Origin: an uncultured Acetatifactor sp. | GTDB lineage: Bacteria > Bacillota > Clostridia > Lachnospirales > Lachnospiraceae | DNA length: 64,000 nt | Assembly (NCBI GenBank): GCA_910587555.1 | Contig: CAJULV010000002.1 | Location: forward strand, 1-64,000 | Reading direction: 5' to 3' | In this document: one piece after another, positions 25,470 through 32,957 of the stretch | How the letters are laid out: each line of letters starts with the position of its first letter | Position numbering within the stretch: the first letter of the stretch is position 1 | The notes under the pieces: generated by a model | The model's input: the letters and a program-made list of their open reading frames with translations, nothing else | Database searches by the model: none | What the model was told of the DNA's origin: nothing | Translations under genes and position numbers: made by a program

Positions 25470-26495
25470 TTACATTTTATTTAGCAATGCATATGTCCTT
25501 CCAGCTATATCGGACAGTTTCTCCTGATACTCAACCGCTCCCAGATCATATGCAACCTTGGGCATTCCATAAACCACGCAGGTGGACTCGTCCTGGCCGA
25601 TGGTCCTGGCGCCGGCCTTGCGCATGGATAAAAGCCCCTTGGCGCCGTCGCCCCCCATTCCTGTCAGAATAATCCCCACCGCACTGGCTCCCGCCGCCTT
25701 TGCGACGGATTCAAACAATACTTCCACAGACGGGCAGTGGCCGTTCACCTTGGGTCCCGCCTTCACTTCCACCTGATAGCCGTCCCCTACCTTCACCAGG
25801 TGCATATGCCGGTCACCCCCGGGGGCAATCAGCATATGTCCGGGCAGCACTCTATCCCCGGTCTCCGCTTCCTTCACCTGAATCCGGCACTGGTCATTCA
25901 GCCTTTTGGCATACATGGCAGTAAAGCCGGGCGGCATATGCTGCACGCACACGATTCCCGGAATATCCGTTCCGTAATCCTTGACAACATTAAAGATCGC
26001 CTCGGTTCCTCCTGTGGAGGCGCCGATTGCCACCAACAGATTCTTTTTGCTGGAGGACAGATACTGCTGCTCCGCCATTACCACCTTTTTCACATGGCCG
26101 ATTCTGGCAGTGGAAGCAATCTTAATCTTCACCAGCAGCTCATTGCGTATAAAATCTTCCAGCTGCCTGCGGCTCGACACTGCCGGTTTCGCCACGAAGT
26201 CCACCGCTCCCGCGCTCATAGCGTCAAAAACCTTGTCGCTGAGAGAACTGATCACCACCACCCGCAGGGGGTACTGGGGCATCAGCTTGCGCAGGAATTC
26301 AATTCCGCTCATCCTGGGAAGCTCCACATCCAATGTCATGACATCCGGATTATGCGCCAGTATGGCATCCCTTGCCTCAAAAGGATCCTTCGCTGTCGCC
26401 ACCACCCTGATTGCAGGATCCCTGCTCAGGTTCTGCACCAGCAATTCCCGAAAGACAATGGAATCTTCTACAACTAAAACCTTAATTGGCTGCAT
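25470..26495 (-). CDS. cheB: Chemotaxis protein-glutamate methylesterase CheB
   Basis: A 341-residue protein with an N-terminal receiver (Asp56 in TLDVELPRMSG) and a C-terminal methylesterase domain. The catalytic triad is visible: Ser in GASTGGTEA, His in VQHMPPGF and Asp in LTGMGGDGAKG. It removes methyl groups from receptor glutamates and deamidates glutamines, opposing CheR. It lies 15 bases after cheR. Confidence 0.92.
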   Translation of the reverse strand: MQPIKVLVVEDSIVFRELLVQNLSRDPAIRVVATAKDPFEARDAILAHNPDVMTLDVELPRMSGIEFLRKLMPQYPLRVVVISSLSDKVFDAMSAGAVDFVAKPAVSSRRQLEDFIRNELLVKIKIASTARIGHVKKVVMAEQQYLSSSKKNLLVAIGASTGGTEAIFNVVKDYGTDIPGIVCVQHMPPGFTAMYAKRLNDQCRIQVKEAETGDRVLPGHMLIAPGGDRHMHLVKVGDGYQVEVKAGPKVNGHCPSVEVLFESVAKAAGASAVGIILTGMGGDGAKGLLSMRKAGARTIGQDESTCVVYGMPKVAYDLGAVEYQEKLSDIAGRTYALLNKM

Positions 26496-26510
26496 ATGTC
26501 AATCCTTTCC

Positions 26511-27317
26511 TTATTTTCTGAAAATCGACGGCTGTATAATCTGAAACGGCGTGCTGTTCCTGTCGATTGTTTCCGTGGTTCCTATGAAGAAATACCCTCC
26601 GGGTTCCAGAACATCATAAACCTTCTGAACCAGTTCTCTCTTCGTCTTTTCATCAAAGTAAATCATCACATTCCTTAAGAATATCGTGTGCATCTTCTTT
26701 CGGAAAGGAAAAGGATCCATCAGATTAAACTGCCGGAAGATAACCTCCTGCTTCAGCTCAGGGGTGACCTGGTACTGGGTTCCTCCGCCCAGCGAGTTGA
26801 AAAAGCGTTTTTTCCATTGCGGAGGAACGCTCTTCAGCTGATCGGCCGTGTAAACGCCTGCCAGCGCCTTCTGAAGTACCTTGGTTGAGATATCCGTCGC
26901 CAGTACCTTGGTATCCCACTGCGACTTTTCCATCCCGAAAAACTCTGCCAGCACCATGGCAATCATATACGGTTCCTCACCGGAGGATGCCGCACCGCAC
27001 CAGATGCGCAGATCCTTTCTGGCCGCTTCCTTCTGCTTCAGCCAGGGCAGCACCTGGCTCCTGAAAAAGTCAAAATGCTCGAATTCCCGCATAAAATAGG
27101 TATGGTTAGTCGTCAGAAAGTTTACCAGCATCTTCTCCTGACTGCCGGTACTGTCATGTTCCACAGCATTCATAAACTCGTCGAAGCTGTGCCAGCCGCC
27201 CCTCTTGATATAATTTTCCAGACGCCCGTTGACGATGACCTTCTTCTGGCTCAAGTCTATCCCGTACCGCTGCTTCATAAAAACAGATATTCTGTGAAAC
27301 TCCTCATCCTTAATCAC
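26511..27317 (-). CDS. cheR: Chemotaxis protein methyltransferase CheR
   Basis: A 268-residue protein started at GTG 27317, ten bases after a perfect AGGAGGT; no in-frame ATG fits better. The N-terminal helical domain (residues 1-70) is followed by the SAM-binding domain: LRIWCGAASSGEEPYMIAMVL, VLATDISTKVLQKA, HTIFLRNVMIYFDE and GGYFFIGTTETI. These are the standard CheR motifs. It uses SAM to methylate receptor glutamates. In front of it lies the 140-bp repeat, so it may begin a separate or processed part of the transcript. Confidence 0.9.
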   Translation of the reverse strand: MIKDEEFHRISVFMKQRYGIDLSQKKVIVNGRLENYIKRGGWHSFDEFMNAVEHDSTGSQEKMLVNFLTTNHTYFMREFEHFDFFRSQVLPWLKQKEAARKDLRIWCGAASSGEEPYMIAMVLAEFFGMEKSQWDTKVLATDISTKVLQKALAGVYTADQLKSVPPQWKKRFFNSLGGGTQYQVTPELKQEVIFRQFNLMDPFPFRKKMHTIFLRNVMIYFDEKTKRELVQKVYDVLEPGGYFFIGTTETIDRNSTPFQIIQPSIFRK

Positions 27318-27387
27318 AATTTTTCATACCTCCTGCTGCACATTTTATTACAACCGGCCGCCCGGCGCAATGAAAATCTGTAAAAAC

Positions 27388-27527
27388 GTAACAGTTCAGA
27401 CAGTCCCTCTCGCGAAGTCAAAATTGCGCTCTGTGCAATTTTGCGAGACTTGCGGGCGCCAAAACGCATTCTTTTCGCGTTTTGTGTGCATTCTCGTAAC
27501 AGTTCAGCGCCCTGTCTGAACTGTTAC
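27388..27527. repeat. 140-bp structured repeat element, copy 2
   Basis: Identical to the copy at 8133-8272 except for one C-to-T change near the left end (CAGTCCC). It lies inside the regulatory/chemotaxis gene series, 15 bases after the stop of the HD-GYP response regulator gene (27543) and 70 bases before cheR. Its hairpins could terminate, process or stabilise the transcript at this point. Confidence 0.9.
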
Positions 27528-27542
27528 GTAAAAACATCTTAT

Positions 27543-28598
27543 TCAGCATAGCTGACGCGATATTTTTCGGCATATTTTAAAAATATCGGGATTAAACTTC
27601 ACTTCCGCTTCCCTGCCCATAATCTCCAGTGCTTCTTCCCTGCTGTAATTTTTCTTCTCGGTCAGTGCGCAGTAGACCTCCGCAACGGAAACGATCTGAG
27701 CCGCAAGCGGAATCTCATTCCCCTTAAGCCCCTCCGGATACCCGCTCCCGTCCCAGTTCTCATGGTGGTAATGCGCAATATCCACCGCCACACTCAGGAA
27801 ATCATTGTAGTCGCTTCCCACATGCAGATCCCCGAGAAGCTGTGCGCCTATGTCCGTATGCTTCTGAACCGCTTTGCGCTCTTCGTCATTCAAAGCCGCC
27901 TTTTTTCGAAGCAATTCCCAGGGAACCCCGATATTCCCGATATCACACAGAGGCGCAGCCAGTTCTATCGTATCAATATAGGCATCTGATATCTGTCTCT
28001 CAAACAACGGCGACAGCTGCATTCCCTGGGCAAGGATACTGCAGTTTCTGCTCAGTCTCTTGATATGCTCCCGCCGATAGCAGGAATTCTGCGCCGCAAT
28101 AGCCGCAAGCGCATACAGCACATCTTTTTTCTCCTGCTCCATCTGCTTTAACTGCTCTTTCACGGAAGCCTGAAGCCTGCGGTTGGTTTCCTTCAGGGCC
28201 AGGTTCGCCTGATACAGGCTCAGATGAACCCCTACCCTCGCCTGGACGATCTTCGGCACAAAAGGCTTTGTGATATAATCCGCTCCGCCCAGGCCAAGGC
28301 CCTTCACCACATCCTCCGGGTGATCGAAAGCCGAGATAAAGATAATCGGAACATTCCGGGTTTTCTCATTGCCCTTCAATACACTGCACAGCTCATAGCC
28401 GTCCATCCCCGGCATTGAAATATCGGATAAAATCAACTGCGGAACAGCTTTCCCCACAATCTCCAGGGCAGCCTCCCCGCTTTCTGCCAGGACCGGGCAG
28501 CATCCCATCTCCCGGATAATATCCTCCAGGACCAGCCTGTTTACCTCCAGGTCATCCACGATGAGAACCTTCGCCATATTCCTGACACCGTTATCCAT
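27543..28598 (-). CDS. Response regulator with degenerate HD-GYP domain
   Basis: A 351-residue protein; the ATG at 28598 follows AGGAGGT. It starts with a receiver domain (Asp59 in ILSDISMPGMDG), then a coiled-coil linker (residues ~140-170) and an HD-GYP domain. The GYP part is intact (HYHHENWDGSGYPEGLKGNEIP), but the HD dyad that should read LHDIGKIG reads LCDIGNIG: histidine is cysteine and the lysine is asparagine. Active HD-GYP enzymes hydrolyse cyclic di-GMP using these metal ligands, so this one may bind but not cut. It lies 21 bases after the kinase gene. Confidence 0.85.
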   Translation of the reverse strand: MDNGVRNMAKVLIVDDLEVNRLVLEDIIREMGCCPVLAESGEAALEIVGKAVPQLILSDISMPGMDGYELCSVLKGNEKTRNVPIIFISAFDHPEDVVKGLGLGGADYITKPFVPKIVQARVGVHLSLYQANLALKETNRRLQASVKEQLKQMEQEKKDVLYALAAIAAQNSCYRREHIKRLSRNCSILAQGMQLSPLFERQISDAYIDTIELAAPLCDIGNIGVPWELLRKKAALNDEERKAVQKHTDIGAQLLGDLHVGSDYNDFLSVAVDIAHYHHENWDGSGYPEGLKGNEIPLAAQIVSVAEVYCALTEKKNYSREEALEIMGREAEVKFNPDIFKICRKISRQLC

Positions 28599-28619
28599 AT
28601 CTCCACCTCCTTCCGGCTA

Positions 28620-30032
28620 TCAGATACTCAGTTTATGATATTCATCCATTACCTTGTCATAGTTCTCTTTCTGGACCGCCATCTTCAGCCGGAGAATCTG
28701 CCGCCTCACGTCGGAAGGCGCCCCTTCCGTCAACTGCCTTATGGACTCCATAAACATCTCCGCCTTCTCCCAGTTCTCCATTTCCACGCTTAAGATAAGC
28801 CTGGACAGATGGCGCTTTAAGTTTTCCCGGTTCTTCGGCGTATCATATTCCTGGATGTCCTCCGCCTCCTCTCCGGAGCCTTCCCCTCCGGCGAACATCC
28901 GCATGAATACAGCCTTTACATCATCGGGTGCCTTCGGCGTCTCTTCCTCTTCTGTCTCCACCCATATGGAAAAAGAGAAGTTGCTTCCCCGGCCTTTCCT
29001 GCTCTCGGCCTCAATCCCGCCCCCCATTAATTCCACCAGCTGCCTGCAGATGCTCAGCCCCAGTCCAGTCCCCCCGTATTTCCGGGAAATAGACGCATCC
29101 ACCTGGGAAAAGCTTTGAAACAATTTGTCCATGTCTTCTTCCCCGATCCCGATTCCGGTATCGGATACAATAAAAAACAGTTCTGTCTGCTTCTCCACCT
29201 GAGCCGTCCGCAGCACCTGAACGGCAATCTCTCCCACGGCTGTAAACTTTAACGCATTGGAAATCAGGTTGTTGAGAATCTGCACAATACGCAGTTCATC
29301 CCCAATCACATACTCCGGTACCTGAGGCGATACCGTCATGAAGAAATCCAGGCCCTTTTCGGTAATCTTGCTGAAATGCTGGGCTTTCACATAATCCAGC
29401 ATATTTCTGAAATGGAAGCGGCGCGGCTCCAGAACGAATTTCCCCGCGTCCAGCTTCGAAAAATCCAGAATGTTGTTAATGAGCTTATTCATATCACCGC
29501 AGCAGCGCTCTATCAGCTGCAGTGTCTTTACCGTCTGTGCATCCGTCACATCATCCAGCAGTTCCCTCACATTGCCCAGAATCCCGTTCACCGGCGTCCG
29601 CAGCTCATGCGTCACATTCGCGACAAATTCCGCCTTCATCCTTGCCGCCTGCTGTGCTTCTTCCCTGACCTGGCTGATCTCCCTTCCCAGGTGCTCCCGC
29701 TCCAGCAGGTCATTTGCCATACAGATGTAAGTCCCCGGGCAGCCGGCATTCTCTTTCATCCTGGCTTCCACGGGAAAGCAGGTGAGGTTCCTGCGATAGA
29801 TGATCAGATGTCCTGCCGCATCCCCAAAGGAAAAATCCGATTCGAAGCCGTCCTCCGTCTTTCTGAACGTATTGGGAAAAAGGGTACTGATATGCTGATT
29901 TTCCATGTCCTCATACCCCAGCTTGCTCCGTGCCGCCGCATTCGCATACGAAATCCTTCCTGTCCTGTCGAACATAAGGATCATTTCCAGCGCATCCTCC
30001 ATGGGAAATACGCAGGTTCCACACTCTCCCAT
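28620..30032 (-). CDS. PAS-domain sensor histidine kinase
   Basis: A 470-residue protein if started at ATG 30032 (GGAGG six bases upstream); a longer frame reaches 30086. There is no membrane segment. A PAS domain (residues ~10-110, MILMFDRTGRISYANAAA) is followed by HisKA with the phosphorylated histidine in FVANVTHELRTPVNG, and HATPase_c with LISNALKFT, FFIVSDTGIGIGEED and KYGGTGLGLSI. The last ~130 residues are helical without a receiver, unlike typical hybrid kinases. It lies between two receiver/HD-GYP genes, which are likely partners. Confidence 0.85.
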   Translation of the reverse strand: MGECGTCVFPMEDALEMILMFDRTGRISYANAAARSKLGYEDMENQHISTLFPNTFRKTEDGFESDFSFGDAAGHLIIYRRNLTCFPVEARMKENAGCPGTYICMANDLLEREHLGREISQVREEAQQAARMKAEFVANVTHELRTPVNGILGNVRELLDDVTDAQTVKTLQLIERCCGDMNKLINNILDFSKLDAGKFVLEPRRFHFRNMLDYVKAQHFSKITEKGLDFFMTVSPQVPEYVIGDELRIVQILNNLISNALKFTAVGEIAVQVLRTAQVEKQTELFFIVSDTGIGIGEEDMDKLFQSFSQVDASISRKYGGTGLGLSICRQLVELMGGGIEAESRKGRGSNFSFSIWVETEEEETPKAPDDVKAVFMRMFAGGEGSGEEAEDIQEYDTPKNRENLKRHLSRLILSVEMENWEKAEMFMESIRQLTEGAPSDVRRQILRLKMAVQKENYDKVMDEYHKLSI

Positions 30033-30148
30033 ACCCTTCCTCCACTGATGCAGGCAGCGGCATCCCACAGCCCTCTGACATTTCATAATTACTCTGACGC
30101 TTCAAATGAATCCGGCGTTTCACCTGAATCTGACGCTTCATTAGAAAA

Positions 30149-30178
30149 GGCAGCAAACCTGCTCGCATATTTGCTGCC
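30149..30178 (-). terminator. Intrinsic terminator after the first HD-GYP response regulator gene
   Basis: A perfect 9-bp stem GGCAGCAAA/TTTGCTGCC (30178-30170, 30157-30149), 12-base loop, then TTTTCT on the minus strand, nine bases after the stop at 30187. It would reduce read-through into the kinase and chemotaxis genes. The adjoining 30085-30145 has three imperfect 18-bp repeats (GACGCTTCA-type). Confidence 0.8.
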
Positions 30179-30186
30179 TGCTTCTA

Positions 30187-31278
30187 TCATGAAAAATCGA
30201 ATACCCCAATCACCTTATTAATGTTGAAGAAATCCTCCCTGGCAAGTTCAAAACATTTCAGAATGTCCGGCGCAAACTGACCGCACTCGCCATTCATAAT
30301 CATCTCAAACGCCTTCTCATTGGTAAATGAACTCTTATATACCCTTGGGCTGACTAACGCGTCATACACATCCGCAACCGCCACAATCTGAGCACTCAGC
30401 GGAATTGCATCTCCCGCCAAATGGTCAGGATATCCCCTGCCGTCCCATCTCTCATGGTGATGGCGGCAAATATCGTAGCAATAGCGATAGAATTCACTTG
30501 TCCGGTTCCTGTAAAACTTCTCCAGCAAGTCGCATCCGATCGTGGTATGCGTCTTCATAATCTCAAATTCTTCATTCGTCAGACGCCCCGGCTTCAAAAG
30601 GATAGCATCCGAAATCCCGATCTTTCCCACATCATGAAGAACGGAAGCCCTGGAAATCGCATCTACCTGGAAGTCCGTCAGGTTGTACTGTGGGAAATGC
30701 TCCTTCAGACATGTGGCCATAAGCCTGGTATAATACTTAATCCGCTTTGTGTGATCCCCGGTTTCCACGCTTCTGGATTCCACTACGGAGCTGAGGGCGT
30801 CAATCATGAATTCGTTTGTCTCTCGAATTTCCTGCTCCTGAGCGCGGATTGCAATCTCCTGCTCCTTCAGGCGCATCTCCATGTTGCGCTTGTTCTGGTA
30901 CAGCTCAATAATATTGCTGCTCCTGCGCTTGACAATATGGGGGTAAAAAGGCTTATGTATCACATCCGCCACCCCAAAGGAATATGCCCTGTCCTCGCTG
31001 TCCTGGATAGTCTCACCTGTAATCAGGATGACGGGGATCTCCCTCAGCAATCCCTTCTCCTCCATAAACTCCAGCACCCTGAACCCATCCATGACAGGCA
31101 TAACGATATCAAGCAAAATCAGAACGATATCATGGCCGTCCTCAATCTTCCGGACAGCCTCTTCGCCATTTTCCGCCTCAATCAGTTCATAAGTATCCTG
31201 CTCGTCATGAAACATTTCCGCCAGTAACGCACGATTTATGTATTCATCGTCTACAATCAAGATCTGCCGCTTTTCCAT
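30187..31278 (-). CDS. Response regulator with intact HD-GYP cyclic di-GMP phosphodiesterase domain
   Basis: A 363-residue protein. The receiver domain has Asp57 in ILLDIVMPVMDG; a coiled-coil linker (residues ~120-160, rich in E/Q/R) leads to an HD-GYP domain with every key motif: VLHDVGKIGI (HD dyad), HTTIGCDLL, CRHHHERWDGRGYP and ADVYDAL. Such proteins degrade cyclic di-GMP when phosphorylated. It is the first gene after the strong promoter at 31317-31345. Confidence 0.88.
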   Translation of the reverse strand: MEKRQILIVDDEYINRALLAEMFHDEQDTYELIEAENGEEAVRKIEDGHDIVLILLDIVMPVMDGFRVLEFMEEKGLLREIPVILITGETIQDSEDRAYSFGVADVIHKPFYPHIVKRRSSNIIELYQNKRNMEMRLKEQEIAIRAQEQEIRETNEFMIDALSSVVESRSVETGDHTKRIKYYTRLMATCLKEHFPQYNLTDFQVDAISRASVLHDVGKIGISDAILLKPGRLTNEEFEIMKTHTTIGCDLLEKFYRNRTSEFYRYCYDICRHHHERWDGRGYPDHLAGDAIPLSAQIVAVADVYDALVSPRVYKSSFTNEKAFEMIMNGECGQFAPDILKCFELAREDFFNINKVIGVFDFS

Positions 31279-31316
31279 TTCACCACCATTACTCTTCTTG
31301 TATTTATTTCAGAATT

Positions 31317-31345
31317 ATGATACCACTTTCCTTTATAAATGTCAA
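31317..31345 (-). promoter_or_regulatory. Sigma-A promoter of the HD-GYP/kinase/chemotaxis series
   Basis: On the minus strand TTGACA (31345-31340), 17-base spacer, TATCAT (31322-31317). It lies 39 bases before the ATG at 31278. No other comparably strong promoter was seen before any later gene of the series. Confidence 0.8.
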
Positions 31346-31365
31346 TTCACTTCCCGCTTTCAATA

Positions 31366-31394
31366 TTGACAAAATAAGGCTCCGGCTGTAATAT
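31366..31394 (+). promoter_or_regulatory. Sigma-A promoter of the membrane protein gene
   Basis: TTGACA at 31366-31371, 17-base spacer, TAATAT at 31389-31394. It is divergent from and only 21 bases away from the promoter at 31317-31345, so the two -35 regions nearly adjoin and could share a regulator. Confidence 0.8.
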
Positions 31395-31483
31395 ATTGTT
31401 ACCGTTCCCGCCAGTCCGTTTCCGGACAGTATTTTAAGGCAGGACCGGCATATTTCCGCATGAGAGGGAAGAGGAATGACCGC

Positions 31484-32701
31484 ATGCCTGTCAGAGACAA
31501 GAAATTTTACCTGGGAGCCGTTTTTTTCATAGTGCCGTTTTTGGCCTATCTGGCCGTCACTTTGCTGCTGTTTCATCGTCAGACGGTGTGTTACGCCGGA
31601 AGATATATTTCCGATATTACCGATTACCTTTCCACAATTCAGGGAATAGAGGTGGCATACAAGTTCCCCTACCCTGTTTTGTTCCGGACAGGACAGTTTT
31701 TTATGCTCTTTACCACCCCCCAGCACGCCCTTGCATTTGCCGCTACGCTGCTGAACGGGCTGTCCGTCCTTGCGCTGAAGTGGTATCTGGACACTTTTCT
31801 GGACGTGGGCAGCCATCCCGGCAGGAGCTTCCTGTCCACCGCGCTCACCTTTTCCCTGCTTTTCATTTCCATGCTTTATCCAGTGTCCTACCTTGGGCAT
31901 TACAATGAAATCGGGGAGAATTATCTGTATCGCTACAAAGGGACATTTTCGCCCAACCCATATCACAACACCACTTATCTTGCCGCACGCCCCTTTTCCA
32001 TTCCCGCCTTTTTTCTCTTCGCGGATATCCTTGGGACGTATGAAAAGGAAGATAAATGGTTTCACCCCAAATACCTGTTGTTCTCCCTTTCACTGCTGCT
32101 GACCACCATGACAAAACCGAGCTTTACGCTGGCCCTCTGCGCCGCGGCAGGCATCATTATGCTCTACAGGCTGATTTCCGGGCGTTTTCAGGGAATAAAA
32201 GCTTTTTTCCAGATGGGCATATACTTTATTCCCACTTTTCTGGTGCTGCTTTATCAGTTTGTGGTGGTATTCGAGCCGGATAATGCGGAAGCAGGCATCG
32301 GGTTCGGCTTTTTGAAGGCCTGGTCCACAGCCTCTGACAATATTCCCCTGTCCGTTCTCCTTGCAGCGGCCTTTCCGCTGACCGTCCTCCTGCTTCGGGG
32401 AAAAGAAAAAGATTCCTCCGCATTGCTCCGCTTCTCGTGGCAGTTTCTTGTAACAGGGCTTTTAATGCTGCTCTTTTTATATGAAAAAGGAATCCGCATG
32501 CCTCACCTGAACTTCGCCTGGGGCTACATGTACGGTCTGTTCTTCTCCTCCGCAGCCAGCCTGATCTTCCTGGCAAGGGCAACCCTGCATCACAGCCAGC
32601 CGCGGTGGAAGCTGATTCTGCAGTGGAGCGTATATGCCGCCCACCTGATATACGGACTGGACTATTTCGGCGTCCTGCTGAGCGGCGGCCTGTACCTGTA
32701 A
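31484..32701 (+). CDS. Multi-pass membrane protein of unknown function
   Basis: About 405 residues from ATG 31484 (AGAGGA nine bases upstream; a longer start at 31460 is possible). I count roughly ten hydrophobic segments, beginning with FYLGAVFFIVPFLAYLAVTL and ending with a SVYAAHLIYGLDYFGVLL helix. A large loop after the first segment (RYISDITDYLSTIQGIEV) resembles the first extracytoplasmic loop of GT-C glycosyltransferase-like proteins, but no diagnostic acidic motif is clear. The next gene is another large membrane protein of similar style, so both may act in envelope assembly. Confidence 0.6.
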   Translation: MPVRDKKFYLGAVFFIVPFLAYLAVTLLLFHRQTVCYAGRYISDITDYLSTIQGIEVAYKFPYPVLFRTGQFFMLFTTPQHALAFAATLLNGLSVLALKWYLDTFLDVGSHPGRSFLSTALTFSLLFISMLYPVSYLGHYNEIGENYLYRYKGTFSPNPYHNTTYLAARPFSIPAFFLFADILGTYEKEDKWFHPKYLLFSLSLLLTTMTKPSFTLALCAAAGIIMLYRLISGRFQGIKAFFQMGIYFIPTFLVLLYQFVVVFEPDNAEAGIGFGFLKAWSTASDNIPLSVLLAAAFPLTVLLLRGKEKDSSALLRFSWQFLVTGLLMLLFLYEKGIRMPHLNFAWGYMYGLFFSSAASLIFLARATLHHSQPRWKLILQWSVYAAHLIYGLDYFGVLLSGGLYL

Positions 32702-32720
32702 CCCTGACGTGTGCGTAGAT

Positions 32721-32957
32721 GAGACTTTCGCCTTTAGCGCTGACACACACATCGCGCAGCGACTATAAAGGATTGACGGCGCCGAAGAGACTTTCGTCTT
32801 TAGCGCTGACACACACATTGCGCAGCGACTATAAAGGATTGACGGCGCACAGAGCAAATTTCATGCGTGCCCTTTCGAATGAAATTTGCTCTCCGAGTGT
32901 GCGCCGAAGAGACTTTAGCCTTTAGTGCCGTCGCGCAGCGACTATATTAGGAGAAAC
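32721..32957 (+). repeat. Tandem 66-bp repeats ending in a Shine-Dalgarno-bearing unit
   Basis: Two units of 66 bp (32721-32786, 32787-32852) share GAGACTTTCG, TTTAGCGCTGACACACACAT and GCGCAGCGACTATAAAGGA. A third, shorter unit (32909-32957) has CCTTTAGTGCCGTCGCGC followed by AGCGACTATATTAGGAG and the next gene's ATG at 32958, so the repeat itself supplies the ribosome binding site. Between units 2 and 3 sits the hairpin at 32851-32892. The in-frame peptide made by the 66-bp period is judged fortuitous. Confidence 0.8.
32851..32892. repeat. Perfect 14-bp-arm hairpin inside the repeat region
   Basis: AGAGCAAATTTCAT (32851-32864) and its exact complement (32879-32892) enclose a 14-base loop. 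An outer pair GGCGCAC (32844-32850) / GTGCGCC (32899-32905) extends the cruciform after a short bulge. There is no T-run, so it is not a standard terminator. Confidence 0.8.

Noticed and set aside
31304..32065. 253-codon minus-strand frame over the membrane protein gene
   Set aside because: Antisense to a gene with a strong promoter and clear membrane topology; no motif.
32719..32925. 68-codon frame with two 22-residue repeats
   Set aside because: The repeat in the peptide follows from the 66-bp DNA period; no ribosome binding site, and the units are part of a leader-repeat family seen elsewhere without a frame.
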